Below, one piece after another: positions 53,747 to 61,655 of a stretch of DNA of 64,000 nt. Every line of letters begins with the position of its first letter. Position 1 is the stretch's first letter. The notes below the pieces were generated by a model. The model searched no databases and was not told the DNA's origin. It saw nothing but the letters and a program-made list of their open reading frames with translations. The DNA lies in NCBI GenBank assembly GCA_040905665.1, contig JBBDRD010000039.1, positions 1 through 64,000 of the forward strand, in the 5' to 3' direction. Position numbers and translations under genes: made by a program. This DNA comes from DASVCN01 sp040905665 (GTDB lineage Bacteria > Deinococcota > Deinococci > Deinococcales > Trueperaceae).

Positions 53747-55969
53747 ATGGATGAAAAGTTAAACCAGGCCGCGGACAACCCTGCCACGGCCACCGACCAA
53801 GCCCCGGAGGAAAGCTCGAGCCAGGCCCCGACTGCGGCGGTTGAGCAGGGTGCAGACACCGCAGCGGCGAACGCCCCGACTTCTGATTCAATTCCCCAAA
53901 CCGACGTCGCCAGCAGCGAGCCCGAGCGAGAAGTCGAGATGACGATGGAACAAGTTTTGGCCGCCAGCGATGAACAGCTGGCGCGCAAACCTGTCCATCG
54001 CGGCATGATCACCAACGGATCGGTAATCATGCTCTCTCAGGACGGCATCGTAGTTGACGTCGGCGCCAAGATCGAAGGCATCCTCCCCTACAATCAGTTG
54101 TTCGAATTCGAGACGAACGCCACCGAGGCCGCCAAGTACTTCAAGCCGGGCGACGAGATTCAGGTCTACGTCATTCGGTCCGACATCCCCAACAACACTA
54201 TCGTGCTCTCCAAGAAGCGGGCCGACCAGGAACGCGCTTGGAATCTGCTTCAGGATATCTTCGAGAAGCAGAAGCCGGTTGAAGTGGAGATCGTCGAGAA
54301 GGTCCGCGGTGGGCTCGTTGCCAACCTGGGCATTCGCGCATTCCTGCCTGCCAGCCAGGCGGACGTGCGTCGTGTCAACGATTTGGCCCCATTCGTTGGC
54401 AAGCGGCTCAAAGTCAAGATTATCGAGCTCAATCGCAAGCGCAATCGAGTCATCATCTCGCGCCGTTCCATCCTCGAAGAGGAGATCGCCGGCCAGAAGG
54501 AAGAGACCCTCAAGAAGCTCGAGCCTGGTCTGCGCCTCGACGGCGAAATCGTGGAAATCACCGATTTCGGCGCCTTTGTGAACCTGGGCGGGATCGACGG
54601 CTTGGTGCATCGCAGCGAACTCAGCCACGGCCGCTTCAATCACCCACGTGAGGTCATAAACGTCGGTGACAAGGTTCGTGTCGAAGTACTCGACATGGAC
54701 CTAGAGCGCGAGCGAATCAACCTTTCCATGAAGAAGCTGCTGACGAACCCATGGGAAGACGTTCTCGCGAATTACCACATCGGCAACAGAGTCGCGGGTA
54801 AGGTCACGAACCTCACGCCATTTGGCGCCTTCGTGGAGATCGAACCCGGTCTCGAGGGCCTGATCCACGTCAGTGAAATGAGCTGGACCAAGCGAGTCCG
54901 CCATCCCAAGGAAGTGGTGACCGAAGGTGACGAGGTTGAGGCGATGATCCTCAAGATCGACACCAATCAGCAGCGGATCTCACTCGGTCTCCGTCAGACC
55001 CAGCCCGATCCCTGGAGCAGCCTGCCCGACCGATTCCCGCCGGGAACAGAAGTCACCGGGCCGATTACCGGAATCACCGAATTCGGTGTTTTCATGGAGA
55101 TCGAAGAGGGCATCGAAGGCTTGGTTCACATCAGTGAGCTCGCGCACGAGCATATCGAGGACATCAGCGAGCACTTCGGTAAGGGCGATGAGGTCACCGC
55201 GGTCATCCTGAACATCGATCCGGTCGAGCAGCGCGCCAGCCTGTCGCGCAAGCGCCTCCTCCCATTCAGTGCCGGCGAATTCGAAGGCGAAATCCCGTCT
55301 GGTGCTCCAGCCGCACGAGGAGCCGCCCGTCGTGGAGGCCGTCGTGGAGGCCGTCGCAGCCAGGGTATCGACTACGATTACTCCTACGCAGCTACCGATG
55401 CCAGCGCCAAGACCACAACCAAGCTCGGTGATGTGTATGCCGACCTCTTCGCCCAGTTCGGTCTCGCCGAAGGCAAGGACGACAAGGACGAAGAGAGTGG
55501 CGCCGGTGAAGACGAAACCGCGACTGCCTCGGCGGAATCTGGCGAAGGCCAGCAGGAAGCCGCCCCGCGGGCCACGCAAGAAGGTGACGGCGCGCTAACC
55601 GCCGGGAGCCAAGAGGAAAGTGTCGCGGCGGAGAGCAGCGAACCAGAAAACGGCATATCTGCCCAAGCTGAACCGTCGGAGCCCGCAGTGGATGAAGGTG
55701 CTCAAGCAGCAGCTCAAGTGGAAACCTCCACAGACGAGAGCAAGCCGGAGCCCCAAGCGGCGGCCGAGGACGCCAGCGCTGCCGACGAGGAGAACGCCAT
55801 CGACGCCGCCGAGGCGGCGGCACTTCTCACCGCAGCCTTCCGTGAAGGTAAGCGTCCGGTGAAGCCCCAGTCGAACAATGAGTCGAACAATGAGCCGAAC
55901 AATGAGTCGAACGGCCAGTCGGCCGAGCGAACCGAGCAGGAAAAGGAAGAAGAGAAAAGCAACGCCTAG
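53747..55969 (+). CDS. rpsA: 30S ribosomal protein S1 with RGG and Asn-rich tail
   Basis: S1 binds mRNA on the small ribosomal subunit. The 740-residue protein has five S1 domains in order, beginning near residues 84, 172, 260, 344 and 431; the third to fifth are the best (GEIVEITDFGAFVNLGGIDG, GKVTNLTPFGAFVEIEPGLE, GPITGITEFGVFMEIEEGIE). The N-terminal 60 residues are acidic and disordered. After the domains comes RRGGRRGGRR (an RGG-like RNA-binding motif from two 12-bp repeats at 55328-55351), then a long Ala/Glu-rich acidic stretch and an NNES repeat. E. coli S1 is shorter (about 557) with six domains. ATG 53747 has AAGGAGGA upstream; an earlier in-frame start lacks a site. Confidence 0.92.
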   Translation: MDEKLNQAADNPATATDQAPEESSSQAPTAAVEQGADTAAANAPTSDSIPQTDVASSEPEREVEMTMEQVLAASDEQLARKPVHRGMITNGSVIMLSQDGIVVDVGAKIEGILPYNQLFEFETNATEAAKYFKPGDEIQVYVIRSDIPNNTIVLSKKRADQERAWNLLQDIFEKQKPVEVEIVEKVRGGLVANLGIRAFLPASQADVRRVNDLAPFVGKRLKVKIIELNRKRNRVIISRRSILEEEIAGQKEETLKKLEPGLRLDGEIVEITDFGAFVNLGGIDGLVHRSELSHGRFNHPREVINVGDKVRVEVLDMDLERERINLSMKKLLTNPWEDVLANYHIGNRVAGKVTNLTPFGAFVEIEPGLEGLIHVSEMSWTKRVRHPKEVVTEGDEVEAMILKIDTNQQRISLGLRQTQPDPWSSLPDRFPPGTEVTGPITGITEFGVFMEIEEGIEGLVHISELAHEHIEDISEHFGKGDEVTAVILNIDPVEQRASLSRKRLLPFSAGEFEGEIPSGAPAARGAARRGGRRGGRRSQGIDYDYSYAATDASAKTTTKLGDVYADLFAQFGLAEGKDDKDEESGAGEDETATASAESGEGQQEAAPRATQEGDGALTAGSQEESVAAESSEPENGISAQAEPSEPAVDEGAQAAAQVETSTDESKPEPQAAAEDASAADEENAIDAAEAAALLTAAFREGKRPVKPQSNNESNNEPNNESNGQSAERTEQEKEEEKSNA
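55328..55351 (+). repeat. Two-copy 12-bp repeat encoding RRGG
   Basis: CGTCGTGGAGGC occurs twice head to tail in rpsA and codes for RRGG units; a third partial copy follows. It forms an RGG-box-like basic segment after the last S1 domain. Confidence 0.8.
55871..55906 (+). repeat. Three-copy 12-bp repeat encoding NNES
   Basis: TCGAACAATGAG occurs three times (third copy starts CCG) near the rpsA 3' end and gives an SNNE/PNNE polar tail. Confidence 0.85.
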
Positions 55970-55993
55970 ACAAGGCAGCGCACACGGATATTC

Positions 55994-56023
55994 GAAGGTC
56001 CCCGCTAACCAGCGAGGACCTTC
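55994..56023 (+). terminator. Terminator of rpsA
   Basis: GAAGGTCC (55994-56001) pairs with GGACCTTC (56016-56023), extended by CGC/GCG inside, followed by CCTTT. It lies 25 bases after the rpsA stop and before the convergent htpX-like gene. Confidence 0.7.
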
Positions 56024-56042
56024 CCTTTGGTGCTACCGTCGC

Positions 56043-57011
56043 TCACATCCGCCGCAACCGATCTATGCGCTCATCGATGGGTGGATGAGTGGCGAACAAA
56101 CCCGATGCATTCAGCGAAGCATGTGGGTTCGTGAAAAAAAGATGCTCCACCCCTTGAGAGACCCTCAGCGGCTCTCCCGGAAAATCGCGCATCTTCTCCA
56201 GCGCACGCGCCAGTCCCTCCGGGTTGCGGGTTATATATGCGCCGGTGGCGTCGGCCAGGAACTCCCGGCGGCGACTTACCGCCATCCGCAAAAGCATCAC
56301 CAGCAGAGGGGCCAACAGCAGCGCAACCACCAGCAGTATCAGCGCAACTGCCTGCCCACCCCCCTTGGTGTTGCGACTGCGTCTGGTACCCCGGTAGCGA
56401 AACGAGCGCAGGACGACATCTCGCAACAACACGACAGCGCCCACCGTGGCGGCCAGCATCGAAGCGAAGCGGATATCGAGGTTACGGATGTGAGCCATCT
56501 CGTGGGCGACCACACCCTCGAGCTCTTGGCGGTCGAGCATCTCCAGTAACCCGCTCGTCACCGCGATCACCGAGTTTTCCGGATTTCTTCCGGTAGCAAA
56601 CGCGTTCGGAGCCTCGGAGTCGATGACGAAGACCCGGGGCACCGGCACGCCGGCTCCAATGGAGACTGCTTCGCTAACGTTCACCAGGTAGCGTTGCTCC
56701 TCACGCGTAGCCGGCCTGGCGCCCGAGGCCGCCAGCGCCATGCGGTCGCTAAAGCGGTAGGCCGCAAAACTTTGGAAGCTCGCCACTCCAACGGCCAGCA
56801 ACACAAACGGCAACCACGCGCCCGGCTCGAGTGCCAGCGCCAGCAGATAACCAACTCCCCCGAGCACCGCCACCGTGCCGAGCGCCAACAGCCATGAAGC
56901 GCGCACGTTGGCGGCCTTCCAGTCCAGCAGGCTCAATCGCCCCTCGCCGGATCCCAAACGCGGACCATCCTCGGCTTCCATTGTGCTTCCGGTTATCAGC
57001 GGCTCGCTCAT
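56043..57011 (-). CDS. HtpX-like M48 membrane metalloprotease
   Basis: HtpX proteases degrade damaged membrane proteins. The 322-residue protein has two early helices (ASWLLALGTVAVLGGVGYLL and GAWLPFVLLAVGVASFQSFA), the zinc motif HEMAHIRNLDIR at residue 170 preceded by LEGVVA, and a second pair of helices after it (FASMLAATVGAVVLLRDVVL and ALILLVVALLLAPLLVMLLR). The third ligand is in SRRREFLADATGAYITR, and FATHPPIDERIDRLR closes the protein as in HtpX. It follows lemA by 21 bases, a pair seen together in many genomes. No heat-shock element was found. Confidence 0.9.
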   Translation of the reverse strand: MSEPLITGSTMEAEDGPRLGSGEGRLSLLDWKAANVRASWLLALGTVAVLGGVGYLLALALEPGAWLPFVLLAVGVASFQSFAAYRFSDRMALAASGARPATREEQRYLVNVSEAVSIGAGVPVPRVFVIDSEAPNAFATGRNPENSVIAVTSGLLEMLDRQELEGVVAHEMAHIRNLDIRFASMLAATVGAVVLLRDVVLRSFRYRGTRRSRNTKGGGQAVALILLVVALLLAPLLVMLLRMAVSRRREFLADATGAYITRNPEGLARALEKMRDFPGEPLRVSQGVEHLFFTNPHASLNASGLFATHPPIDERIDRLRRM

Positions 57012-57032
57012 ACAGGCATTTGCAGCAACCGC

Positions 57033-57584
57033 TTATGCGAAGGAGACCGCTGGAACCTCGCGCTCGGTTTCGGGAATCTCCAGGAATACCTGCTCCTCCT
57101 TACCCATGGGGCCGGCGAACCACATTCCGGGCACTGTCTCGATAACGTTGTTGTATTGCAGCACGGCGTCGTTATAGAACTGCCTGGCATAGGCGATCTT
57201 ATTCTCGATCGACGACAGTTCTTCCTGGAGCACTAGAAAGTTCTCATTGGCCCTCAGTTCCGGATACGCCTCGGAGATAGCGAATAGACGTCCCAGCGCA
57301 GCGCTCATCATGTTGGCGGCGTCGGCGGATTCGGGTATTGATTTAGCGCCCATCATCGCCTGACGCGAATGCGCCACCTCGTCGAAGACGCCTTGCTCGT
57401 GCGCCGCATACCCCTTGACGGTCTCGACGAGGTTGGGAACGAGATCGTTGCGCCGCTTCAACTGCACGTCTATCTGACTCCAGGCGTTCTGGAACCGGTT
57501 TTCGAGAGTGATGATGCGGTTGTAGATGCTAACAGCGAAAATCGCCAGCGCCACAAGCAGAGCCAGTACCAAGAACGAGCCCAT
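57033..57584 (-). CDS. lemA: LemA family protein
   Basis: LemA proteins are membrane-anchored helical proteins of unknown function, often next to HtpX. The 183-residue protein has an N-terminal helix (FLVLALLVALAIFAVSIYNR) and the family core NRFQNAWSQIDVQLKRRNDL followed by VPNLVETVKGYAAHE, SEAYPELRANENFLVLQEEL and IAYARQFYNDAVLQYNNVIE. The ATG has AAGGAGG, and a TAAACT box is 18 bases before it (57603-57608). It is first of a two-gene operon with the HtpX-like protease. Size is normal. Confidence 0.93.
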   Translation of the reverse strand: MGSFLVLALLVALAIFAVSIYNRIITLENRFQNAWSQIDVQLKRRNDLVPNLVETVKGYAAHEQGVFDEVAHSRQAMMGAKSIPESADAANMMSAALGRLFAISEAYPELRANENFLVLQEELSSIENKIAYARQFYNDAVLQYNNVIETVPGMWFAGPMGKEEQVFLEIPETEREVPAVSFA

Positions 57585-57602
57585 TTATTCCTCCTTGGCA
57601 GC

Positions 57603-57608
57603 AGTTTA
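57603..57608 (-). promoter_or_regulatory. Possible -10 box of the lemA-htpX operon
   Basis: TAAACT on the minus strand lies 18 bases before the lemA ATG. No convincing -35 was seen. Confidence 0.4.
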
Positions 57609-57700
57609 CTTGCTGGCAACACAGATAGCGGCGTCTCCCCGAAATTCGAGGCGCGAAACTTCAGCGAGAGGAACGCTCGGCCGGCAGTAGCTCGAGTCCG

Positions 57701-58819
57701 CTAGCGCCGTTCTGCTATTACCCCGCCGCCCAGCAACCGATCGCCGTCGTAGAGCACCGCCGATTGACCGATTGTCACCGCAAATAGCGGGTCATCGAAG
57801 CCGAGTTCGAAGGTGTCCCCGGGACCTCGCTCGAAGCGAGCCGGCACCGGCCGCTGGCGATAGCGAACTTGAACCATCAGCCGTTCGGGAATCTCCTTGG
57901 GGTCGCACAGGAAGTTCGACCTATGGGCGCCCAGCCCACGGGAGTGGCACATCTCGTGGGTACCAACGACGACGGTGTTGTCCGAAGCGCGCAACTCCGT
58001 GACGAAACGCTCGAGATGCGAGTGGAAGAGGCCCAGGCCACGTTTCTGCCCAATCGTATAGAACTGGACGCCCCGATGCTCGCCTATAACTTCTCCGCCG
58101 GCTGCCGCGTCGACAATCGGGCCCGGTCGATCATTGCTGCGCTCCTCGATATACTCGCGCACCGAGTCGGAAACGAAGCAGAGGCCATTTGACGAGGGCT
58201 TCTCGGCAGTGCCAAAGCCACGCTCGGCGGCAAGGGAACGCACCTCATCTTTCGTCAGCTCTCCCAACGGGAAGAGCAGGTAGCGAAGGATCTGCCGCGG
58301 CAAGGCCCACAAGAAATAGGTCTGATCCTTGCTGTCGTCTCGCCCTCGGTGCAACTCGACACCGGACGGTCCTTCCACGCGCCGCACGTAGTGTCCCGTG
58401 GCCATGAATTCACAGCCGAGCATGAGCGCCCTCTTCACGAACGAACCGAACTTGATATCCCGGTTGCACCACACACATGGGTTCGGAGTTTCGCCCCGTT
58501 CGTAAGCCGGGACAAATGGATCCACCACGACTTGGTCGAAATCCTGACGGTAATCCAAAAGATAGAAAGGGACGTCGATACGGTCGGCAATTCGCCTGGC
58601 ATCGTACGCGGCGTCGGGACTGCAGCACACGTCGAAGGCGCCGGCAGGACGGTCATCGGGCCAAAAGCGCAACATCGAACCAACGATGTCGAACCCCTGC
58701 TCCTGCAACAGCGCCGCCGCCACCGAGGAGTCGACCCCACCCGACATCGCGCAAAGCACCTTGGGCGCGACGGGGCTACTTACTTGCATTACCGGTGGAA
58801 GCGTTCCTACCTCACTCAC
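57701..58819 (-). CDS. mnmA: tRNA-specific 2-thiouridylase MnmA
   Basis: MnmA thiolates U34 of Lys, Glu and Gln tRNAs with ATP and a sulfur carrier. The protein has the PP-loop SGGVDSSVAAALL (residues 26-38 from GTG 58819), the catalytic cysteines in GETPNPCVWCNRDIKFG and PSSNGLCFVSDSVREY, and FMATGHYVR and YTIGQKRGLGL as in the family. It has 372 residues from GTG 58819, where a TAAACT box is eight bases upstream; ATG 58789 (362 residues) is an alternative with no ribosome site. A frame of 443 residues reaching 59032 adds material without similarity. It is divergent from the LapA-like gene. Confidence 0.94.
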   Translation of the reverse strand: MSEVGTLPPVMQVSSPVAPKVLCAMSGGVDSSVAAALLQEQGFDIVGSMLRFWPDDRPAGAFDVCCSPDAAYDARRIADRIDVPFYLLDYRQDFDQVVVDPFVPAYERGETPNPCVWCNRDIKFGSFVKRALMLGCEFMATGHYVRRVEGPSGVELHRGRDDSKDQTYFLWALPRQILRYLLFPLGELTKDEVRSLAAERGFGTAEKPSSNGLCFVSDSVREYIEERSNDRPGPIVDAAAGGEVIGEHRGVQFYTIGQKRGLGLFHSHLERFVTELRASDNTVVVGTHEMCHSRGLGAHRSNFLCDPKEIPERLMVQVRYRQRPVPARFERGPGDTFELGFDDPLFAVTIGQSAVLYDGDRLLGGGVIAERR

Positions 58820-58827
58820 GAAACACA

Positions 58828-58833
58828 AGTTTA
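58828..58833 (-). promoter_or_regulatory. -10 box of mnmA
   Basis: TAAACT on the minus strand ends 8 bases before the GTG at 58819, so the mRNA may be near-leaderless. Confidence 0.45.
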
Positions 58834-58937
58834 GCGAACCCAACTGCTGCACGGCACTCTCGGACAACAGGCACGAAAGACTAAGGTTAAGGACGAGGTT
58901 GTCGAAATCCTGGCGTCTGCCCCATCCCGTCTCACGG

Positions 58938-58943
58938 TACACT
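58938..58943 (+). promoter_or_regulatory. Possible -10 box of the LapA-like gene
   Basis: TACACT ends 20 bases before the GTG at 58964, leaving room for the GGAGG ribosome site at 58952-58956. Confidence 0.4.
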
Positions 58944-58963
58944 TGCGAAACGGAGGTACGCTG

Positions 58964-59317
58964 GTGAAAGCCGTTAGGCTCCTTCAGATTATCATCGTTC
59001 TCGCGGCCGGCGCCTACTTGGTGCTCCTCCACGACATGAACGAAACAAACGTCTTCCTGCCGTTCCTCTTCTCGCTGCCGCCGGTGCTAGTAGTGGTCCT
59101 GGCCATACTCCTGGGCTGGCTGATCGGCTGGCTTCCTCCAACAGCGCGGGCAGTTCGTCGTAACCGCGAGAATCGTCGCCTGCGCCAGCGGGTAGCGGAA
59201 CTGGAAAAGTGGGATCCGCAGCAACCCACGGGAGACCGCGAAACACCGGTGATTCCCGACCGCAGCCCGTCCGAAGCCCGCCTGCAAGAACCGTACGCAG
59301 AGCATGAGAACCTGTGA
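58964..59317 (+). CDS. LapA-domain (DUF1049) small membrane protein
   Basis: The 117-residue protein has two hydrophobic segments (LLQIIIVLAAGAYLVLLH and VFLPFLFSLPPVLVVVLAIL) separated by NETN, followed by a short coiled-coil-like part (RRNRENRRLRQRVAELEKWD). This is the lipopolysaccharide assembly protein A domain layout. The GTG start is preceded by GGAGG seven bases upstream; a longer frame was rejected. RecJ follows after 24 bases, possibly in the same transcript. E. coli LapA and LapB control LpxC stability; no LapB TPR protein is near, so the function here is uncertain. Confidence 0.75.
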   Translation: MKAVRLLQIIIVLAAGAYLVLLHDMNETNVFLPFLFSLPPVLVVVLAILLGWLIGWLPPTARAVRRNRENRRLRQRVAELEKWDPQQPTGDRETPVIPDRSPSEARLQEPYAEHENL

Positions 59318-59341
59318 TCCTACGGTGATTATGCCCCTTCA

Positions 59342-61564
59342 GTGATCCAGACCGTCGCCAAGCCTGTTCGTCCAGACACTCGCTGGCAGGTAAGGCCACC
59401 AGCCCCTCCGACGGAAGTCGAACGACTGGTGCGCGAGCTTGGTGTTCCTCCCCTGCTCGCCGCCATGCTGTGGAACCGGGGCATTCGAACCGACGCGGCG
59501 GCGCAACTGCAACCGCCCCTGGTGCCAAGCGCCATAACGCACCTCGACGAGGCGGCGGCTCGCTTGGAGGACGCCGTGCGCCTGGGCCGGCGGGTCCTGA
59601 TCCATGGCGATTACGATGCCGATGGAATCTGCGGTACCGCGGTCCTGCTGCTGGGACTGCGTGCACTGGGAGCCCAGGTCGAGGCGTTCATTCCCGACCG
59701 CCTCAGCGACGGCTACGGCATACATCCCCAACGAGTCGACGAGCATGCCGAGCGTTGCGACCTCTTCATCTCGGTTGACTGCGGTATCAGTAACATCGCC
59801 GAGGTAGCACGGTTGTGCGAGAAGGGTGTGGAAGTGATCGTGAGCGATCACCATCAGCCCGGCAGCGACCTTCCCGACTGCCTAATCGTCCATCCGCAAC
59901 TCTCCCCAACGACACTGCCCGGCCTTCCCGAGTTGACCGGAGCCGGCGTCGCCTACCACCTGCTGTGGGCTCTTCACCGTCGCAGGGGCATAGAGGAGCC
60001 GCTTGAGTACAGCGACCTTGCCGCCATCGGGACGATCGCCGACGTAGCGCCCCTGCTGGGCGAGAATCGCGCCCTGGTGCGGGCAGGACTGGAACGCCTT
60101 GCGAACAGTCGTTGGCCCGGTCTGCGAGCCAGCATTGCTCAAGCGGGTCTTCGTAACGGGGTGACGGCGCGTGATGTCGCCTTCGTGCTGGCGCCTCGCC
60201 TCAACGCCGCCGGTAGGCTGGGCGAGGCGGACAAAGGCCTCGAGTTGTTAACCACCGCCTCGGAGCGACGCGCACGAGAACTGGCTGCCTACCTCGACGC
60301 TCGAAACCAGGACCGCCGCAAGATCCAGGACGCAATGTTCGAACAGGCCTTGGCAAAGGCCGACGGCGAAGCCCCGGCGCTGGTGCTCGAAGACGACGAC
60401 TGGCATCCGGGCGTAATGGGGATAGTCGCGGCCAAGCTACTCGAACACTTCTACAAGCCGGTATTCATTATCGGCAAGGGAAAGGGCAGCGTGAGATCCA
60501 CGCCAGGCATATCGGCGGTTCACGCCCTACGCTCCGCAAACGAACACCTACTTCGCTACGGCGGTCACGCTCAGGCGGCCGGCTTCTCGATCGAAATCGA
60601 AAAGCTTGCGGCGTTCCGAGCTGCAATTTGCGATTTCGTCGCCGGCCATCCCGCTCCCCTCCCCACCCTGGTTGCCGACGCTGTCGTCTGCGCCGAGGAT
60701 GTCGACGGCGAACTATACCGGGCAATATGCGATCTCGAGCCGTTCGGGCAAGGCCACCCCGCACCGCTACTGGCGTTGACCGACAAGCTGGAACACGCCA
60801 AGTCAGTGGGGCGCGACGGCGCTACGCTGCAACTACGAATATCCGGCCTACGCGGGGTGGCATGGCGTAAGGGCGAACTCTCCGCCGAGCTGAGGCCCGG
60901 AGAGTTGGTTAACGCAGCCGTAAGCGTTCAGGAGCGGGAGTGGCAGGGAAAGCGCCAGCTCGAGTTCGTGGCGGAGGAGATACGGTCACTCGAGCCGTTT
61001 GCGCTGTCACCCGACTACTCGGGACCCCACACAGGAATTATCCCTAGGGGCTTTGGCACCGTCAAGCGCGGTCCCTCCCCTGTTGTGGGCCGTGCCCCGG
61101 TCGACGCCGGAAGCGAAGGTGTCGGAGATCAGTGCTTTACGCGTCTACCGCTCTCCCCCAAACCACTCGAAGCCACCGTGCCGCTCCGTGAGCTGCTATC
61201 CGCCGGAGCGGGTCTCTACCTCGACCTGGACGACCGCGCTCTATTCGAAGCGCGTCAGATGGCGAACCAGCTGCCTACGGTCGCCGATGTGCGCCGCGGA
61301 TTCGTCTGCCTGCAACGAGGATCAACGCTTCCCTTCGAACGCGCCAAAGCTGACCTCGTCCGGCGTGTGCTCACGGAACTCGACCTGCTCGACTCTCTGG
61401 ACCGGGTGCGACGCGGCGAGAAGCGCGATCCCCACAGCTCGGCCACGCTGATTCGATCGCTCATCGAGCGCTATCGACTCGTTTCCCTGCTCAACGCCTA
61501 CCGCACCTTCGATGACGAGGGATTTTCGCTGGCTGCGGCGGTGTTGCTCGCGCCTGACAGCTGA
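59342..61564 (+). CDS. recJ: Single-stranded-DNA exonuclease RecJ
   Basis: RecJ degrades single-stranded DNA 5' to 3' in recombination and mismatch repair. The 740-residue protein has the DHH-family motifs: IHGDYDADGICGTA (D90 region), ISVDCGIS, SDHHQPG (D169HH), and the DHHA1 part with RYGGHAQAAGFSIEI. An OB-like segment follows. The C-terminal 190 residues carry an added domain without obvious similarity, as seen in Deinococcus RecJ, which is longer than the 577-residue E. coli protein. The GTG start has no Shine-Dalgarno sequence. The gene sits between a LapA-like gene and a FAD oxidase. Confidence 0.93.
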   Translation: MIQTVAKPVRPDTRWQVRPPAPPTEVERLVRELGVPPLLAAMLWNRGIRTDAAAQLQPPLVPSAITHLDEAAARLEDAVRLGRRVLIHGDYDADGICGTAVLLLGLRALGAQVEAFIPDRLSDGYGIHPQRVDEHAERCDLFISVDCGISNIAEVARLCEKGVEVIVSDHHQPGSDLPDCLIVHPQLSPTTLPGLPELTGAGVAYHLLWALHRRRGIEEPLEYSDLAAIGTIADVAPLLGENRALVRAGLERLANSRWPGLRASIAQAGLRNGVTARDVAFVLAPRLNAAGRLGEADKGLELLTTASERRARELAAYLDARNQDRRKIQDAMFEQALAKADGEAPALVLEDDDWHPGVMGIVAAKLLEHFYKPVFIIGKGKGSVRSTPGISAVHALRSANEHLLRYGGHAQAAGFSIEIEKLAAFRAAICDFVAGHPAPLPTLVADAVVCAEDVDGELYRAICDLEPFGQGHPAPLLALTDKLEHAKSVGRDGATLQLRISGLRGVAWRKGELSAELRPGELVNAAVSVQEREWQGKRQLEFVAEEIRSLEPFALSPDYSGPHTGIIPRGFGTVKRGPSPVVGRAPVDAGSEGVGDQCFTRLPLSPKPLEATVPLRELLSAGAGLYLDLDDRALFEARQMANQLPTVADVRRGFVCLQRGSTLPFERAKADLVRRVLTELDLLDSLDRVRRGEKRDPHSSATLIRSLIERYRLVSLLNAYRTFDDEGFSLAAAVLLAPDS

Positions 61565-61655
61565 TGCAAGCCTCAACCAGGCATCCGTGGGGTGCGGCGT
61601 TCGACAGGTCCAGACGGCGCCGGCGTTCGCCTGAACCCATGCAATACTGACCGCC

